DNA from: Erinaceus europaeus
Taxonomy: Eukaryota; Chordata; Mammalia; Eulipotyphla; Erinaceidae
Assembly (NCBI RefSeq): GCF_950295315.1
Contig: NW_026647634.1
Span: 22,457-86,456, forward strand
Direction: 5' to 3'
DNA: 64,000 bases
Part shown: one piece after another, positions 42,945 to 54,345 of the stretch
Layout of the letters: the number at the start of each line of letters is the position of its first letter
How positions within the stretch are numbered: position 1 is the stretch's first letter
The notes under the pieces: model-generated
What the model was told of the DNA's origin: nothing
The model's database searches: none
What the model saw: only the letters and a program-made list of their open reading frames with translations
Position numbers and translations under genes: made by a program

Positions 42945-43630
42945 CACTAAGCCTTAAGTGAGTACAGATGTATGTGGTTTATAGATAGAAAAGTGGTGAG
43001 GGAGTAATTCCCAGGACTAAATGCCAGTGCTCAGGGACAGCTGACACCAGACTGGGAAATTGATAGCTGAGTTGCATCAAGTCTGGGTCTAAGTTTACAC
43101 AACAAAGAGCTCTTAAAATCACCTAAAAACTCATCAATTTACAACTGTACCTTTTTGGGTTTACAATTTTGTTGTCCCCTATAGGCTAGGACAACAGCAG
43201 GGAGACGCTCTTTTGACATCAGGAACACTTATCCAGCCTGGTGACTCGATAAAATCTTCCTTTCCTCATCAAGATATATAAACAAGGGAAACAAACATCT
43301 TAGTTACAATGCTTTCTATTGACACAGCAACATAAGAACACTATATGAATAAACAGAAACACCCAGACAGCAATGACAGAAACCCTAAATGACTAGACAG
43401 ACAGAGACCTATAAAAAAATGATAGCATTCAGAAAACTCTTTATGAAATCACATCAAGAAATTAAAGTTAAGATTCAGGAACTCAGTGATCATTTTACAA
43501 AAGAATTACGAAGTACAAAAAAAAGTTACAGAACCTAAATATAGACCAGGGCCTAAAGGATAGGGTACATGTGAAGATATATCCATAAATTAAGGGAAAA
43601 TATATACCTTAAATTAAAAGTACTCAGTAG
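42945..43630 (+). mobile_element. Possible old L1 5' UTR / ORF1 start
   Basis: Polarity and position fit an L1 5' end joined to the ORF2 tail at 43640. 'gaaatcacatcaagaaatt...atccaggaactcag'-like sequence near 43445-43490 could be a degraded coiled-coil region. No intact frame; assignment is weak. Confidence 0.3.
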
Positions 43631-43786
43631 TCTGTAGTGAGAGACTACAGTTGCAGCACCTTTGGAAAACTGTATGGAGAATCCTTAAATGAAAAGAAAA
43701 ACAAAAACAAAAAAATGGAAGTACCTTATGACCCAGCAATTTCAAGCCTAAGTTTTTATCCAGCAGACATTCAAATGTTAATTAGA

Positions 43787-44155
43787 AGAGACATGGGGGG
43801 GGGGTGCGCAGTAGTACAGCGAGTTAAGCGCACATGACACAAAGCACAATGACCAGCCTAAGGATCCAGGTTCCAGCCACCGATTCCCCACCTGTAGGGG
43901 AGTATCTTCACAATAGGTGAAGCAGGTCTGCAGGTGTCTTTCTCTCCCCCTCTCTGTCTACCCCACCTCTCTCTATTTCTCTCTGGCCTATCAAACAACA
44001 ATGGCATCAATAACAACAATAATAATAACCACAACAACGATAAAGCAAGGGCAACAAAAGGGGGAAAAAAAGCCTCCAGGAGCAGTAGATTCATGGTGCA
44101 GGCACCGAGTCCCAGCAATAACCTTGGAGGGAAAAATAGAGAGAGAGAGAGACAT
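43787..44155 (+). mobile_element. SINE type A long form, nested in L1
   Basis: SINE at 43795-44147 with 'agagacat' at 43787-43794 and 44148-44155. The L1 reading resumes at 'gagacatatacacccctatg'. Confidence 0.92.
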
Positions 44156-44370
44156 AGAGACATATACACCCCTATGTTCACAGATACGTTATTCACAATA
44201 ACCAAAAAAGTATAAGCAGTCTTAATGCCCATTAACAGATGACTGGCTAAAGAAGTTATGGGACATATATTCCATGGAATATTGATCTGAGATTAAAAAA
44301 AAAAAGTTGAAACCCTGTCCTTTGGTCAAAATGGGTGAAATGGGAGGTGATTATGCTTAGTTAAATAAGT

Positions 44371-44686
44371 AAAGAAATGAAAGACAGAGAGTTGTGCAGT
44401 AGCACAGTGGGTTAAGCACATGTGGTGCAAAGCGCAAGGACCTGCTTAAGGATTCCGGCTGGAGCCCCTGGCTCCCCACCTGCAGGGGAGTTGGAGTCGC
44501 TTCACAAGCGGTGAAGCTGGTCTGCAGGTGTCTATCTTTCTCTCCCTCTCTTTGTCTTCCCCTCCTCTCTCCATTTCTCTCTGTCCTATCCAACAACTAC
44601 ATCAATAACAACAACAATAAAACAACAAGGGCAACACAAGGGAATAAATAAATATTTAAAAAAATTTTAAAAAGAAGTGAAAGACA
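44371..44686 (+). mobile_element. SINE type A, nested in L1
   Basis: SINE at 44387-44670. Duplications 'aaagaaatgaaagaca' (44371-44386) and 'aaagaagtgaaagaca' (44671-44686) differ at one base. Confidence 0.93.
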
Positions 44687-44710
44687 ACTAATAGATGGTT
44701 CAATCATATG

Positions 44711-45098
44711 TGTAACCTGCCGGGCTAACTTCGCAAGTGAGAGACAGACAACCAGGGACTTATGGCTGAGCTGGGAACGCAGTTCAATCTTTACTGATGA
44801 GTGGGAATGCAGTAAAATCCTCTAATCTAATCTCTATAAAATCCTGTCCTTTATATTTTCTGAGGCGGAAGTGTCAGGTCAGAAGAGGAAGTAAGTGGGA
44901 TGGGGGTAGGGAGAAGGGAAAAGCATGCGCTTGGAAGTATTGAGTTTGCATCTAACCAGTGGGGATTAAACCAATGCCCTGTAGGTAGTGCAGGTCTCAG
45001 GTAAAGTAGTGATTATGTAAATAGACCACAACATTAAGCAATGCAAGCGAACCTAACGTGATGATCAAAACAGAAGGGGTCTTAGAAGCAGACCAACA
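44711..45098 (-). mobile_element. Solo ERV LTR without clear target duplication
   Basis: 388 bp, TG...CA, minus strand. It ends 'gcagaccaaca' like the provirus LTRs and shares 'gtggggattaaaccaatgcc' with their U3; U5 is related to 22192 onward ('ggactTatggctgagctg'-type). The bases outside ('catatg' left, 'gtatcc' right) do not match, so the duplication has been lost or the copy was rearranged. Confidence 0.82.
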
Positions 45099-45609
45099 GT
45101 ATCCTAGAGATCTGATTTCTATGAACTTGCCCCCCCAAAAAAAATGAAACAAAGCAGAAGTAAGCAAATTGTTTATAAGAACTTATGACAACTATGGTGG
45201 TGATCTTTGAGAGATTCAAGGGTGGTGATAGGAAACTTTGGTGGTGAGTGTACTGTGTAATTATACATTGTAATGGTATAATCTTACAACAAATTATTAA
45301 TAAAAATATTAAAAAATAAGAAATAAAAACAAGTGATATCTGGATAAATAAGTTATGGGATATATACTCCATGGAACACTTCTCTGCAATCAAGAAATGA
45401 TACATCCTTTAGGATAAAAATCAATGGAACTTGAGGTGGTTATACTTAGAAAAATAAGTAAGGAAACATAAGTCAACTACTGAATTTATCTAATTTTACT
45501 CATATGTGGAATCTAGAGACCTGAAATATATGAACTTGAAAAAATAAATAAAAACAGAAGCAAACAGTCTTTAAGACTTTGAAAAAATATAAATAAATAT
45601 ATAAATTAG

Positions 45610-45672
45610 TAAAACATGCAAGAATGGTTCAATTCTCCAGTCCCCACCTGCAGGGGGGAAAGTAGTGTTGTA

Positions 45673-45711
<39 letters not shown>

Positions 45712-45800
45712 CTCTCTCTCAAATGGCTATGTTGGAATTTTGGAGGCGTCATGCAAGCATTGAGCCTAGTGATAACCCAGGCAATAATGACAGCCTAAAA
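45610..45800 (+). mobile_element. SINE type B, long form, truncated
   Basis: Starts in the core ('cccacctgcaggggggaaag'), a (TC)n expansion at 45675-45720, then the module 'gcaagcattgagcctagtg'. Confidence 0.7.
45675..45720. repeat. (TC)n microsatellite
   Basis: Expanded pyrimidine block inside the SINE. Confidence 0.9.
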
Positions 45801-45944
45801 AAAAAGAAAATATGGATCATGTAAATATATTGATTTTTTTGTTGCTTATTAGTTCCTCTAACAAGCATCATATTATCTACAACAATTGTTTAATTTGACA
45901 TCATTTCAATCAAGTAAATATAAAATGTTAACATATACTGGGAC

Positions 45945-46274
45945 TGGGAAGTGATGCACCCAATATAGTATGTGATCATGCATGAGAACCCAGGTTCAAT
46001 CCCCAGGTTCAAGCAAAGAGAAAGCTTTACAAAAGGTGAAGTATGGAGTTGGGCGGTAGAGCAGCAGGTTAAGTGCAGGTTGTGGAAAGTGCAAGGGCTA
46101 GCATAAGGATCCTGTTCCAGCTCCTAGCTCCCCCCACTGGCAGGGGAGTAGCTTCAAAAGCAGTGAAGCAGGTCTGCAGGTGTCTCTTTCTCTCCCCCTC
46201 TCTTTCTTCCCCTCCTCTCTCCATTTCTCTCTGTCCTATCTAACAATGACAATAATAAAACAAGGGCAACAAAA

Positions 46275-46329
<55 letters not shown>

Positions 46330-46550
46330 TAAGGTGAAGTAATGGTGCAGGTGTATCTCTTCCTCTCTCCCTCTTTATGGTTCCCTCCCCTCTCAGTTTC
46401 TCTGTTCTCTATCAAAAATAGAAAAGACAATGGCCACAGAGTGAAATGAATTCATCATGTAGGTGCCAAGTTCAATCCCTAGCATCACCATAAACCAGAA
46501 TTGGGTATTGCTCTGTTCTCACTGTCATTACATATAAGTAAATAAAAAAA
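45945..46550 (+). mobile_element. SINE type B (long form) carrying a nested type A
   Basis: The outer SINE head is at 45945-46043 ('gggactgggaagtgatgcac') and it resumes at 46342 ('atggtgcaggtgtatctctt'). Its long-form module lies at 46425-46500, and it ends in AATAAAAAAAATAAATAAA. Confidence 0.85.
46033..46341 (+). mobile_element. SINE type A nested within SINE type B
   Basis: SINE at about 46044-46330, flanked by 'aaggtgaagta' (46033-46043, 46331-46341). Its A-tail has become a (TA)n run (46276-46311) plus a T-run. Confidence 0.92.
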
Positions 46551-47923
46551 ATAAATAAAAAAGGAAATGATCAAATCCTAATTATGCATTTTTAACCTAT
46601 ATTGAGGTGCAAAATGATGCTTAGGACTGTTTATGGTCTTTAGTTTCATCTTTTTAAAGTCTGAGATTGAAATCCATACCAAGCATGAGTTGATACATTG
46701 TTACAAATAGAAAGATAAATGTAATTATGATATATTGAATGAGGAACTTGGACACAGTAGAAGAAAGTACTAATGTAACTGGAAAGTCATGCCTCCTGGG
46801 TCTAGATTAGAACTCTGGCCAAAAGTCAGAAACAAGTAAATGCAATCTGCTTACTATGATAGAAATGCTTAAACAAGTAGTATCTGTTCCAGTAGGAGAC
46901 ATAACAGCCTGGTGTGATACTGATAAATGTAATAGTGATTTTACCATCAGCTTAGTGAAGACATATCATTTTCAGTATGGAGAGAAACAAAAGTGTTGGG
47001 TTTGCTACAAAGCAGAATTAGAATGAAGTCGTGAGTAGTGGACAAGATGTGGTAGAGATGCTTAACTCTGTATTCAAAGTTTTGAGGAGTAAACATAGTC
47101 AAAATCCAGATGGCAGGTTAAAGTTTACCACAAGAAGAAAACTAGAATATCCCTAAAGTGTTAAAGAGTAACTGAAGTATCATCTTTTTTTTCCCCCTCA
47201 TGTTTGAGGTAAGCAGTTCTTTGTTGTGTCTTTTTTTTTATTTTTATGTCACCACACTGAAAAATATTTCATGGAGGTACAGAAAAATTAGTAATAATGA
47301 AATAGAACTACCAAATCAGTAACAAATGGACAAGTGGTTTCCTAGACAAAACAGAAGAAAACAAGATGTAAAAAAAACTAAAAAGAGACTACCGGTAATA
47401 TAAATTTTTCTCCCTCTATGGAAGGAAATTACTCATTGATATTCAATTCTTTGATATGTATTAATCTACATCCTTCTGTAATATGTACCATATACTTGCC
47501 TCACTGCAGCAAAGAGACTGTCTTATATTTTATTGAAATATTGGAATTTTTGAAGATTTAGGATTCAATTAATGAGAATGAAATAATGTAACTGAGAGAA
47601 GACATAAGTTTCCTACCCATTTTAATATCTCCTGATATCTATTACTTTCTGGGGAAAGTTAACAAGTGAAAAAAATTGGAAAAGCACTGAAATTTCCAGA
47701 TTTTCAAATAAGAAAAGCAGATGTCATTTTAATGGTTCTTGTAATGTCTTTTACAAATGTGAAAGTCACAGAAGTAATCACCATGACACTGAATGTATTG
47801 CAATGTTGTCATAGAACACACTAAGAAAATTACAAATCCTAACTGATCTCCGAGATAATTGTATTTTTCCTACTAGAGCATATTTGAGATAATAAAAATT
47901 AACAATATGCCAGTTTCATATCT
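46551..47923. other. Unique AT-rich sequence, no gene seen
   Basis: 1.4 kb, no recognised repeats or coding signals. Confidence 0.5.
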
Positions 47924-48003
47924 CTAAAATTAAGTTTCTTTTTTTTGTTGGTATTTAAATGCAATTTACTCATTCACTTCAGCAGATAAAATCTTTTTTT
48001 TTT

Positions 48004-48465
48004 TTACACTTTTTTTTTATTTAAGAAAGGATTAACAAAACCATAGGGTAGGAGGGGTACAACTCCACACAATTCCCACCATCCAATCTCCATTTCCCAC
48101 CCCCTCCCCTGATAGCTTTCCCATGCTCTATCCCTCTGGGAGCATGGACCCAGGGTCATTGTGGGTTGCAGAAGGTAGAAGGTCTGGCTTCTGTAATTGC
48201 TTCCCCGCTGAACATGGGCATTGACTGGTAGGTCCATACTCCCAGTCTGCCTCTCTCTTTCCCTAGTAGGGTGTGTCTCTGGGGAAGCTGAGCTCCAGGA
48301 CACATTGGTGGAGTCTTCAATCCAGGGAAGCCTGGCCAGCATCCTGATGGCATCTGGAACCTGGTGACTGAAAAGAGAGTTAACATAGGAAGCCAAACAA
48401 ATTGTTGAGCAATCATAGACCCAAAGCTTGGAATAGTGGAGAGGAAGTGTTAGGGAGATACTCAC
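48004..48465 (-). CDS. Open frame in L1 3' UTR (153 codons), function unproven
   Basis: Third copy of the frame at 19418-19888. It starts at 'SISLTLPLHYSKL' and reads through the normal end into the A-tail. Differences from the other two copies are mostly amino-acid changing. No domain recognised. Confidence 0.18.
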   Translation of the reverse strand: MSISLTLPLHYSKLWVYDCSTICLASYVNSLFSHQVPDAIRMLARLPWIEDSTNVSWSSASPETHPTRERERQTGSMDLPVNAHVQRGSNYRSQTFYLLQPTMTLGPCSQRDRAWESYQGRGWEMEIGWWELCGVVPLLPYGFVNPFLNKKKV

Positions 48466-48565
48466 TGCAAGCTCTAGTGTACTTCTGCTTTCAGGTATAT
48501 ATTTTGCAGTAGTTTATAGATACATGTGAAGATATGCTCTCTCTCACAGAAACTGGTGTATATCT

Positions 48566-49408
48566 GGATGTCAGACCAGAAACAATCAAATACTTAGAGG
48601 AAAACATTGGTAAAACACTTTCCCACCTACACCTCAAGGACATCTTTGATGAATCAAACCCAATTGCAAGGAAGACTAAAGCAGAAACAAACCAATGGGA
48701 CTACATCAAATTGAAAAGCTTCTGCACAGCCAAAGAAACTATTAAACAAAGAGACCCCTCACAGAATGGGAGAAGATCTTCACATGCCAGACATCTGACA
48801 AGAAACTAATCACCAAAATATATAAAGAGCTCAGCAAACTTAGCACCAAAAAAGCAAATGACGCCATCCAAAAATGGGCAGAGGATATGAACAAAACTTT
48901 CACTACAGAGGAGATCCAAAGGGCTAACAAACATATGAAAAACTGCTCTAGGTCACTGACTGTCAGAGAAATGCAAATTAAGACAACACTAAGATACCAC
49001 CTCACTCCTGTAAGAATGGCATACATCAAAAAGAACAGCAGCAACAAATGCTGGAGAGGTTGTGGGGACAGAGGAACCCTTTTACATTGCTGGTGGGAAT
49101 GTAAATTGGTACAGCCTCTGTGGAGAGCAGTCTGGAAAACTCTCAGAAGGCTAGACATGGACCTTCCATATGATCCAGTAATTCCTCTCCTGGGGTTATA
49201 CCCCAAGGACTCCATAACACCCAACCAAAAGGAGTTGTATACTCCTATGTTCATAGCAGCACAATTCATAATAGCTAAAACCTGGAAGCAACCCAGGTGC
49301 CCAACAACAGATGAGTGACTGAGAAAGCTGTGGTATATATACACAATGGAATACTATGCAGCTATCAAGAACAATGAACCCACCTTCTCTGACCCATCTT
49401 GGACAGAG
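48566..49408 (+). pseudogene. Inverted L1 ORF2 C-terminal fragment
   Basis: Begins in '[18 protein letters not shown]', breaks by frameshift near 48745-48760, and continues (48887-49318) through the zinc knuckle '[18 protein letters not shown]' to '[16 protein letters not shown]', then a stop. It ends near the 'SWTEL' codons. No RT or EN is present. Confidence 0.9.
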
Positions 49409-49425
49409 CTAAAATTAAGTTTCTT

Positions 49426-50080
49426 GAGAAATCATCAGTTTTTTATCATAGAAAAGCAAATTTATCTTCCATATAAATTTTTTATACAGATCACTACATA
49501 ATTACTGTAAATTGATTTGAATCCCTAATCAACTGAATTCCTAGTACCACTGAAATAATAAGAGCTTATATTTTATACAACTTTACAATCTAACTCAATA
49601 TTTCTCCACAAATTGGAAACATTATTCATATGCTATTTTAAATGTTATTTTAAAGATTAAAGCATAAACTGGTATCTTTGGTTTGCTCAGATGACAGTGA
49701 GTTAAAAATCTAAAATTGTAAGTATTGTATGAAATTAAATTTTGTAGAGTAAGATACATTTTTTAAAAGAGCCTCAGAAGCACAGAGTAATTTATTTTTT
49801 TCTGCTGTTAGGACACAGGCTTTTTTGTTTCTTTGTTCATTTTTGCTTTACTATGCCTTGCTGTACTATCTATTAAAGACATAGTAAGCTAGAGTCTGAG
49901 AAGGTAACAGCCAGTGAGACTTGCATATATGAACCTTAGTGTTGAATCTTTGTGCTACATAAGTCAGAGCAGAGCAGGACTAATAATAAGGCCTAGCCCC
50001 TCACTTTCTAATATAAGTAAGTATTTTTAAGAAGTAGTAGTAAATAGTAGTGTAGAAAATGGGTAGCTATTAGAGCATGG
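49426..50080. other. Unique AT-rich sequence
   Basis: No recognised feature. Confidence 0.5.
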
Positions 50081-50260
50081 AAGTAGCACACCTGGTAGAA
50101 AACATGAGATATAATCACACAGACCCAGGTTCAAGCCTGTGATCCCTACCTGCATGAGGGAGCTTTACAAGTGCTACAGGTGTTACTCTTTCGCTCTCCC
50201 TCTCTATTACCCTCCGTACTGATCACCTAAATAAATAAGATGAAAATAAATAAATAGAAA
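50081..50260 (+). mobile_element. SINE type B
   Basis: 'atggaagtagcacacctggt', 'acccaggttcaagcctgtg', AATAAATAAG tail. Confidence 0.8.
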
Positions 50261-50894
50261 CTAAAGAAAAAGAAAATGGGTTGCTATGTATTGAGTGGAA
50301 AAATTAAATTTGAGACACTGTATGGTTTAATCATGTAAAAGCTCTTTATATTTATGTGAGTATATCTTTCAGGAAGTATGTAATTGTAGACATTTTACAT
50401 GAATCACCTCTCATATTCCCTCGACTCCTTGATATTGAAGAGACTGACTCACAGAAGGACTCTAGAATTATTAGAAGTGATTGCTATTATTCAGCTTCCA
50501 TGGGGGGGGATAGACCACAGTGATTACATTCATGTGGAAATCTGTTAGAGGGAATTGGATAATAAGTAGTAAAGGATTACAAACAATAAAAGTAAAAACC
50601 ATAATACTAGAGAAGTTGTAATTTGGTCATGGTGGGTTCTAGGAGTTAGCACAAAATAAGTTATTTCTTTCCTGCATATAGAATGTCCTTGCTATAGATT
50701 AACTCATATCAGACTGGCATTCATTGAGATTGCCTTCTACTTGTAATTCTAATTTTCTTGAATTAACCGTACTGATAAGTTGCTCTAGATTTTATCTTAA
50801 CATCCAAGAAGAGATAGGCAAAAGCACATACCTTATGCATTCCCCATTTTATGTACATAATATTTATCTAAGTGCATAATTTTTAAAGAAAAGC
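50261..50894. other. Unique AT-rich sequence
   Basis: No recognised feature. Confidence 0.5.
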
Positions 50895-51000
50895 AACAAA
50901 CGGGAGGGGATGGGATATGGAGTTCTGTTGGTGGGAAAGTTGTACCCTTCTTATCTATGGTTTTGTCAATGTTTCCTTTTTATAAATAAAAAAGAAAAGA
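50895..51000 (+). mobile_element. L1 3' terminus only
   Basis: About 100 bases: 'gggaggggatgggatatgga' to 'tttttataaataaaaaa'. Strongly 5'-truncated. The sequence 'agaaaagcaacaaa' occurs on both sides (about 50889-50900, 51003-51017) and is the likely duplication. Confidence 0.85.
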
Positions 51001-51224
51001 GAAGAAAAGCAACAAAGGTAGACAAAAGAGCTTCTACAGTGCACCTACATTTGACAGGAACCGATTAATAATTTGGATGGGGTCTAACTTAACTGCAGGT
51101 CATATGGCAACCCAGTAAAACTGTGTTCATCTGCTTAGAATATTTTCCTATATGTGATCAAAATGTTAGTGTTTTCTTTTTTGTTGTTGTTGTTGTTGTT
51201 CTTTCCTTTTGGAATTAGAAAGAA

Positions 51225-51455
51225 AACAGTTGGGGCAGGGAGGAGTTGGTCCCCTTTTAGCTCACTATGACCCTACTCGAGGACTCAGGTTTGAGCCTCA
51301 GCTCCTCTCTTAGGTTCAAGTCCCCCAGGCCCCATCTACACAAGTGGCAGAGCAATGCTGCAGGTGACTTTCTTTCTCTATCCCTCCTTCCCTCTCAATT
51401 TAAATCTGTCTATCTAAAATAAACAAACAAATAAATAAATAAACAAGTAAATAAA
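51225..51455 (+). mobile_element. SINE type B, old
   Basis: 'ggggcagggaggagttggtc', a duplicated 'aggttcaagtcccccaggcc' section, tail of AAATAAACAAACAAATAAATAAA type. A (TTG)n tract lies upstream at 51182-51200. Confidence 0.7.
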
Positions 51456-51600
51456 ATAGTCTGGTAATATAAATTTTTTATGTTCACTACCAGGTGCTCT
51501 TTGCTAGAGAGACTTTGTTTTCAAGAATAAATTACATTGTTTGTTGTTGTTGTTGTCCCTACTGATAGGGTCTCACACATACTTCATTTCAGTCATCATA

Positions 51601-51790
51601 GGTAAAGTTTTTTTTAACTCTCTTTATTATTTCAGATAGAAAGAGAGGGAGAAGTGCTACTATAGCACCAGAGTCTTCCCCAGTACCATATGCCACTGGA
51701 GGGAGACTCCTGAAATGAGCCTAGAATGTGCCTAGCTGTGACCATGGACTACAAGCTCAGGGATTCAGAGGTCACACAGTGTCCTGTGGT
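51601..51790 (-). mobile_element. Degenerate SINE, minus strand
   Basis: 'ctctttattatttcagatag' and a purine block 'gaaagagagggagaag' followed by an unrecognisable core. Family uncertain. Confidence 0.4.
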
Positions 51791-52079
51791 AAATATGAAT
51801 ATATATGTGTCCTTGGCCTTATAGATGGGGTACACAGTTAATTGTATTTACGTACTTTTCTCATGTTTGGGAGCTACTCTTCTGCCCTAATCTAGCTTTT
51901 TAGGCCTATTCTTAACTCTGATACCATCTTCCTAGGCAATATTTTTGGTTCACCTGCATGTTAGCTGTCAAGCTCAGGAAAAAATTACGGAAGTCATGGG
52001 CCCCTTGAAACATACCGAAAACAGATTTTTTTGGATACTTCCCACTGGAAGACCCAAATTTCATCTGCTCTATTCCTAC

Positions 52080-52825
52080 CTTTTGGTTCTTGTTTATTAA
52101 ACAGGAATTAAATTTTTCCTGCTTTACATCTTACTGCCTTTTAGCCACCAAGTTGCAGATGCTACTATGATGCCATCCTGACTTTCCTGAGCACACAACC
52201 TCATCAAAGTGTCACAAACTCTTGCCTCTCCAGAGTTCTACCCCATTGGGAAAAGATAAAAACAGGTTTGGGGTATGGAGCAACCTGCCAATGTCCATGC
52301 CCAGTGGAAAGGAAATCACAGAAGCTAGACTTTCCACTGTCTTCACCCGATGAAGAATTTTGGTCCATGCTGCCAGAGGGATCAAGACTTAGGAAAGCTT
52401 CCAATGGAGGGGATGGGACATGGAATTCTGGTGGTGGGAAATCTGTGGAGTTGTACTCCTGTTCACTTATGATCTTGTTGATATTTATTTATTGATTGAT
52501 TGCTTCCAGGGTTATCTCTGGGGCTCAGAGACTGTACTGCGAGTCCTCTACTCCTGTGGCCATTTTTTTAATTTTACTTGATAAGACAGAGAAAAATTGA
52601 GAGGGGTGGGGAAGATAGAGAAGGAGAGAGAACAACAGATATCTGCAGAACTATTTCACTGCTTGTAAAGAGACGCCTCAGTAAGTTGAGAGCCAGGGAT
52701 TCAAACCGGGATCCTTTTGTCGGTCCTTGTGCATCATACTAAGTGTGCTTAACCTGGTGCACCACCTACCAGCACCCCCTTGTTGATCATTATTGAACTA
52801 ATAATAAAAACTTAAAACTCGCACA
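52080..52825 (+). mobile_element. L1 3'-UTR tail, old, split by a SINE
   Basis: Diverged L1 3' UTR ('cctctccagagttctacccc', 'gggacatggaattctggtgg') to 52482, resuming after the SINE at 52788 with 'cattattgaactaataataaa'. The long 3'-UTR frame is broken here by a stop. Confidence 0.82.
52474..52787 (-). mobile_element. SINE type A long form, nested in L1 tail
   Basis: SINE at 52483-52778 with 'cttgttgat' at 52474-52482 and 52779-52787. 'gcttccagggttatctctgg' is the complement of the long-form 3' module. Confidence 0.9.
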
Positions 52826-53019
52826 CACAACTGCAAGCATTCACATGCATACACACACACACCTACCTTAGTGTTTATATTTCTTGTAGAATCCTGACAT
52901 ATACAGAATAGTTTTACTATTTATCTAATTAACCAAGACAGACTTTTTGCTTTTCCTTTTATTTCTCATAACAATCCATTCCAGGATCATGGTAATTTTC
53001 TACTATCCTGAAAAATGTC
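52826..53019. other. Unique sequence
   Basis: Short (CA)n stretch near 52825-52862; nothing else recognised. Confidence 0.5.
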
Positions 53020-53021
53020 TA

Positions 53022-53226
53022 TAAATATTTTTTAATTCTTTATTTATCTGTTGGATAGAGACAGAAATTGAGAGGGGACAGGGAGGTAGAGAAGGAGAGA
53101 GACAGAGAGACACCTGCAGCACCACTCACAAAGCTTTCCCCCTACAGTTGAGTCTGGGGCCTCAACCTGGGCCTTTGTGCATTGTAACATCTGCACTCAA
53201 CCTGGTGTGCTACCACCTGCCCCATA
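53022..53226 (-). mobile_element. SINE type B, minus strand
   Basis: 'aattctttatttatctgttgg', 'gagacacctgcagcaccac', 'acctggtgtgctaccacctgcc'. Confidence 0.85.
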
Positions 53227-53697
53227 AATATTTTAATTTTTATCCTTTTACCATGCTTTCTCACAATCCAAGTTTTGGCATGTGACTTTTCCTTTGTTTG
53301 AAAATGACTTTCAAAATTGTGCTTCCTGGCTCACTGCTGTCTATCTTTTAAGTATTAATTTATATTTGGCTTTCTTGGTAAAGTTTCACCTGGTAGTAAA
53401 TGAAAAGCTAATTATGCTTCTAAATCATTAGTTTTTACTAATAAGTTAGGCTTATACCTGTCATATTACTGGCCTCAGCTGTCCTGGAAAATACTAAAAG
53501 GCTGGAATTTCAATATACATGCCTGAATCTTCATATTTAATCAAGTATCCATCCCATATCAGGTATTCACTCAAAAACTGGTTAATAAGTACCTCCACGT
53601 ACAAGTTGTTCTGAAAAAATATATATCAGCTTGCTAATGGGTAGATTATTTAATAGGAAGAAAGGTCATGTAAGTAATTTGGACATTTATAATATAT
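53227..53697. other. Unique AT-rich sequence
   Basis: No recognised feature. Confidence 0.5.
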
Positions 53698-53912
53698 ATT
53701 TTTAATTTTACTTATTTATTAGCTAGAGACAAAGAGAAATTGAGAAGGGCATGGGGAAATATATAGAGGTAGAGAGACAGAGAGACACTACAGCACTGGT
53801 TCAGATTTTGCAAAACTTAGCCTAGCTGGTGGGGATGGGGTCTTGAATCTGGGTCCTTGGCCTTTGTAACACGTTCATTCAACCAGATATGCTACCACCG
53901 GGCCCTTTGGAA
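53698..53912 (-). mobile_element. SINE type B, minus strand
   Basis: 'tttacttatttattagctag', 'gagacactacagcactgg', 'accagatatgctaccaccggg'. Confidence 0.85.
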
Positions 53913-54225
53913 TTTTTTTTAATGCAACTTTATTCGAGTGTGATTTTCATAATTGTTAACAATGTGTTAATGTAAATATTATTACATAGGTTAAAATACC
54001 AGTTCTAACATGTTGAGTTTTGTCTAGCTCTATTTCCTCCAGTATATATTGGGAGTTATAATGGTATAATATTCTATTGTTATGAAATGATATAATTTAT
54101 AAGACACATAATATTTATAAAGTTTATAGCACTTTACCCAAAATTGGCATGTTATAAATACTAAAAAAAAAAAAAAGTTAAGCAAAACACTTTCAATTTA
54201 CATAATTATAAGTATTTATGGGTTT
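53913..54225. other. Unique AT-rich sequence
   Basis: No recognised feature; A-run at 54164-54177. Confidence 0.5.
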
Positions 54226-54227
54226 CT

Positions 54228-54278
54228 TTTCTTTATTTTAATTTGATAGGACAGATGAAAAATGAGAGGTGAGGATGG

Positions 54279-54311
<33 letters not shown>

Positions 54312-54345
54312 CTGATTCACCACTCATGATTTTGGTGAGGAGTTA
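54228..54345 (-). mobile_element. SINE fragment with (GATA)n expansion
   Basis: 'ctttattttaatttgatagg' and 'tgattcaccactcatgattt' flank about nine GATA units at 54275-54310. Confidence 0.6.
54275..54311. repeat. (GATA)n microsatellite
   Basis: About nine perfect GATA/TAGA units, a probable length polymorphism. Confidence 0.95.

Larger units (their letters stand above)
43635..45565 (+). mobile_element. Old L1 ORF2 end with three nested insertions
   Basis: L1 ORF2 C-terminal sequence ('ttatgacccagcaatttcaagc', 'cacccctatgttcacagatac', 'aagaagttatgggacatatattcc') continues across a type A SINE (43795-44147), a second type A SINE (44387-44670) and an ERV LTR (44711-45098). A partly duplicated ORF2 end recurs at 45340-45560. 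All frames are broken. Confidence 0.82.
47924..49425 (-). mobile_element. L1 with 5' inversion and probable 3' transduction
   Basis: Bounded by the perfect 17-bp duplication 'ctaaaattaagtttctt' (47924-47940, 49409-49425). 48013-48560 is L1 3' UTR on the minus strand; 48566-49408 is ORF2 on the plus strand, the structure produced by twin priming. Beyond the L1 A-tail lie 47 bp of non-L1 sequence (47947-47993) and a second A-run (complement 47941-47946), as expected when transcription passes the L1 poly(A) signal and carries flanking DNA. About 0.7 kb of L1 is missing at the inversion junction. Confidence 0.93.

Noticed and set aside
45142..45330. Separate L1 insertion after the solo LTR
   Set aside because: It continues the L1 interrupted by the LTR; no independent duplication was found.
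48491..48500. Possible second provirus insertion site in the twin-primed L1 3' UTR
   Set aside because: The site is unoccupied and diverged there; no LTR sequence is present.
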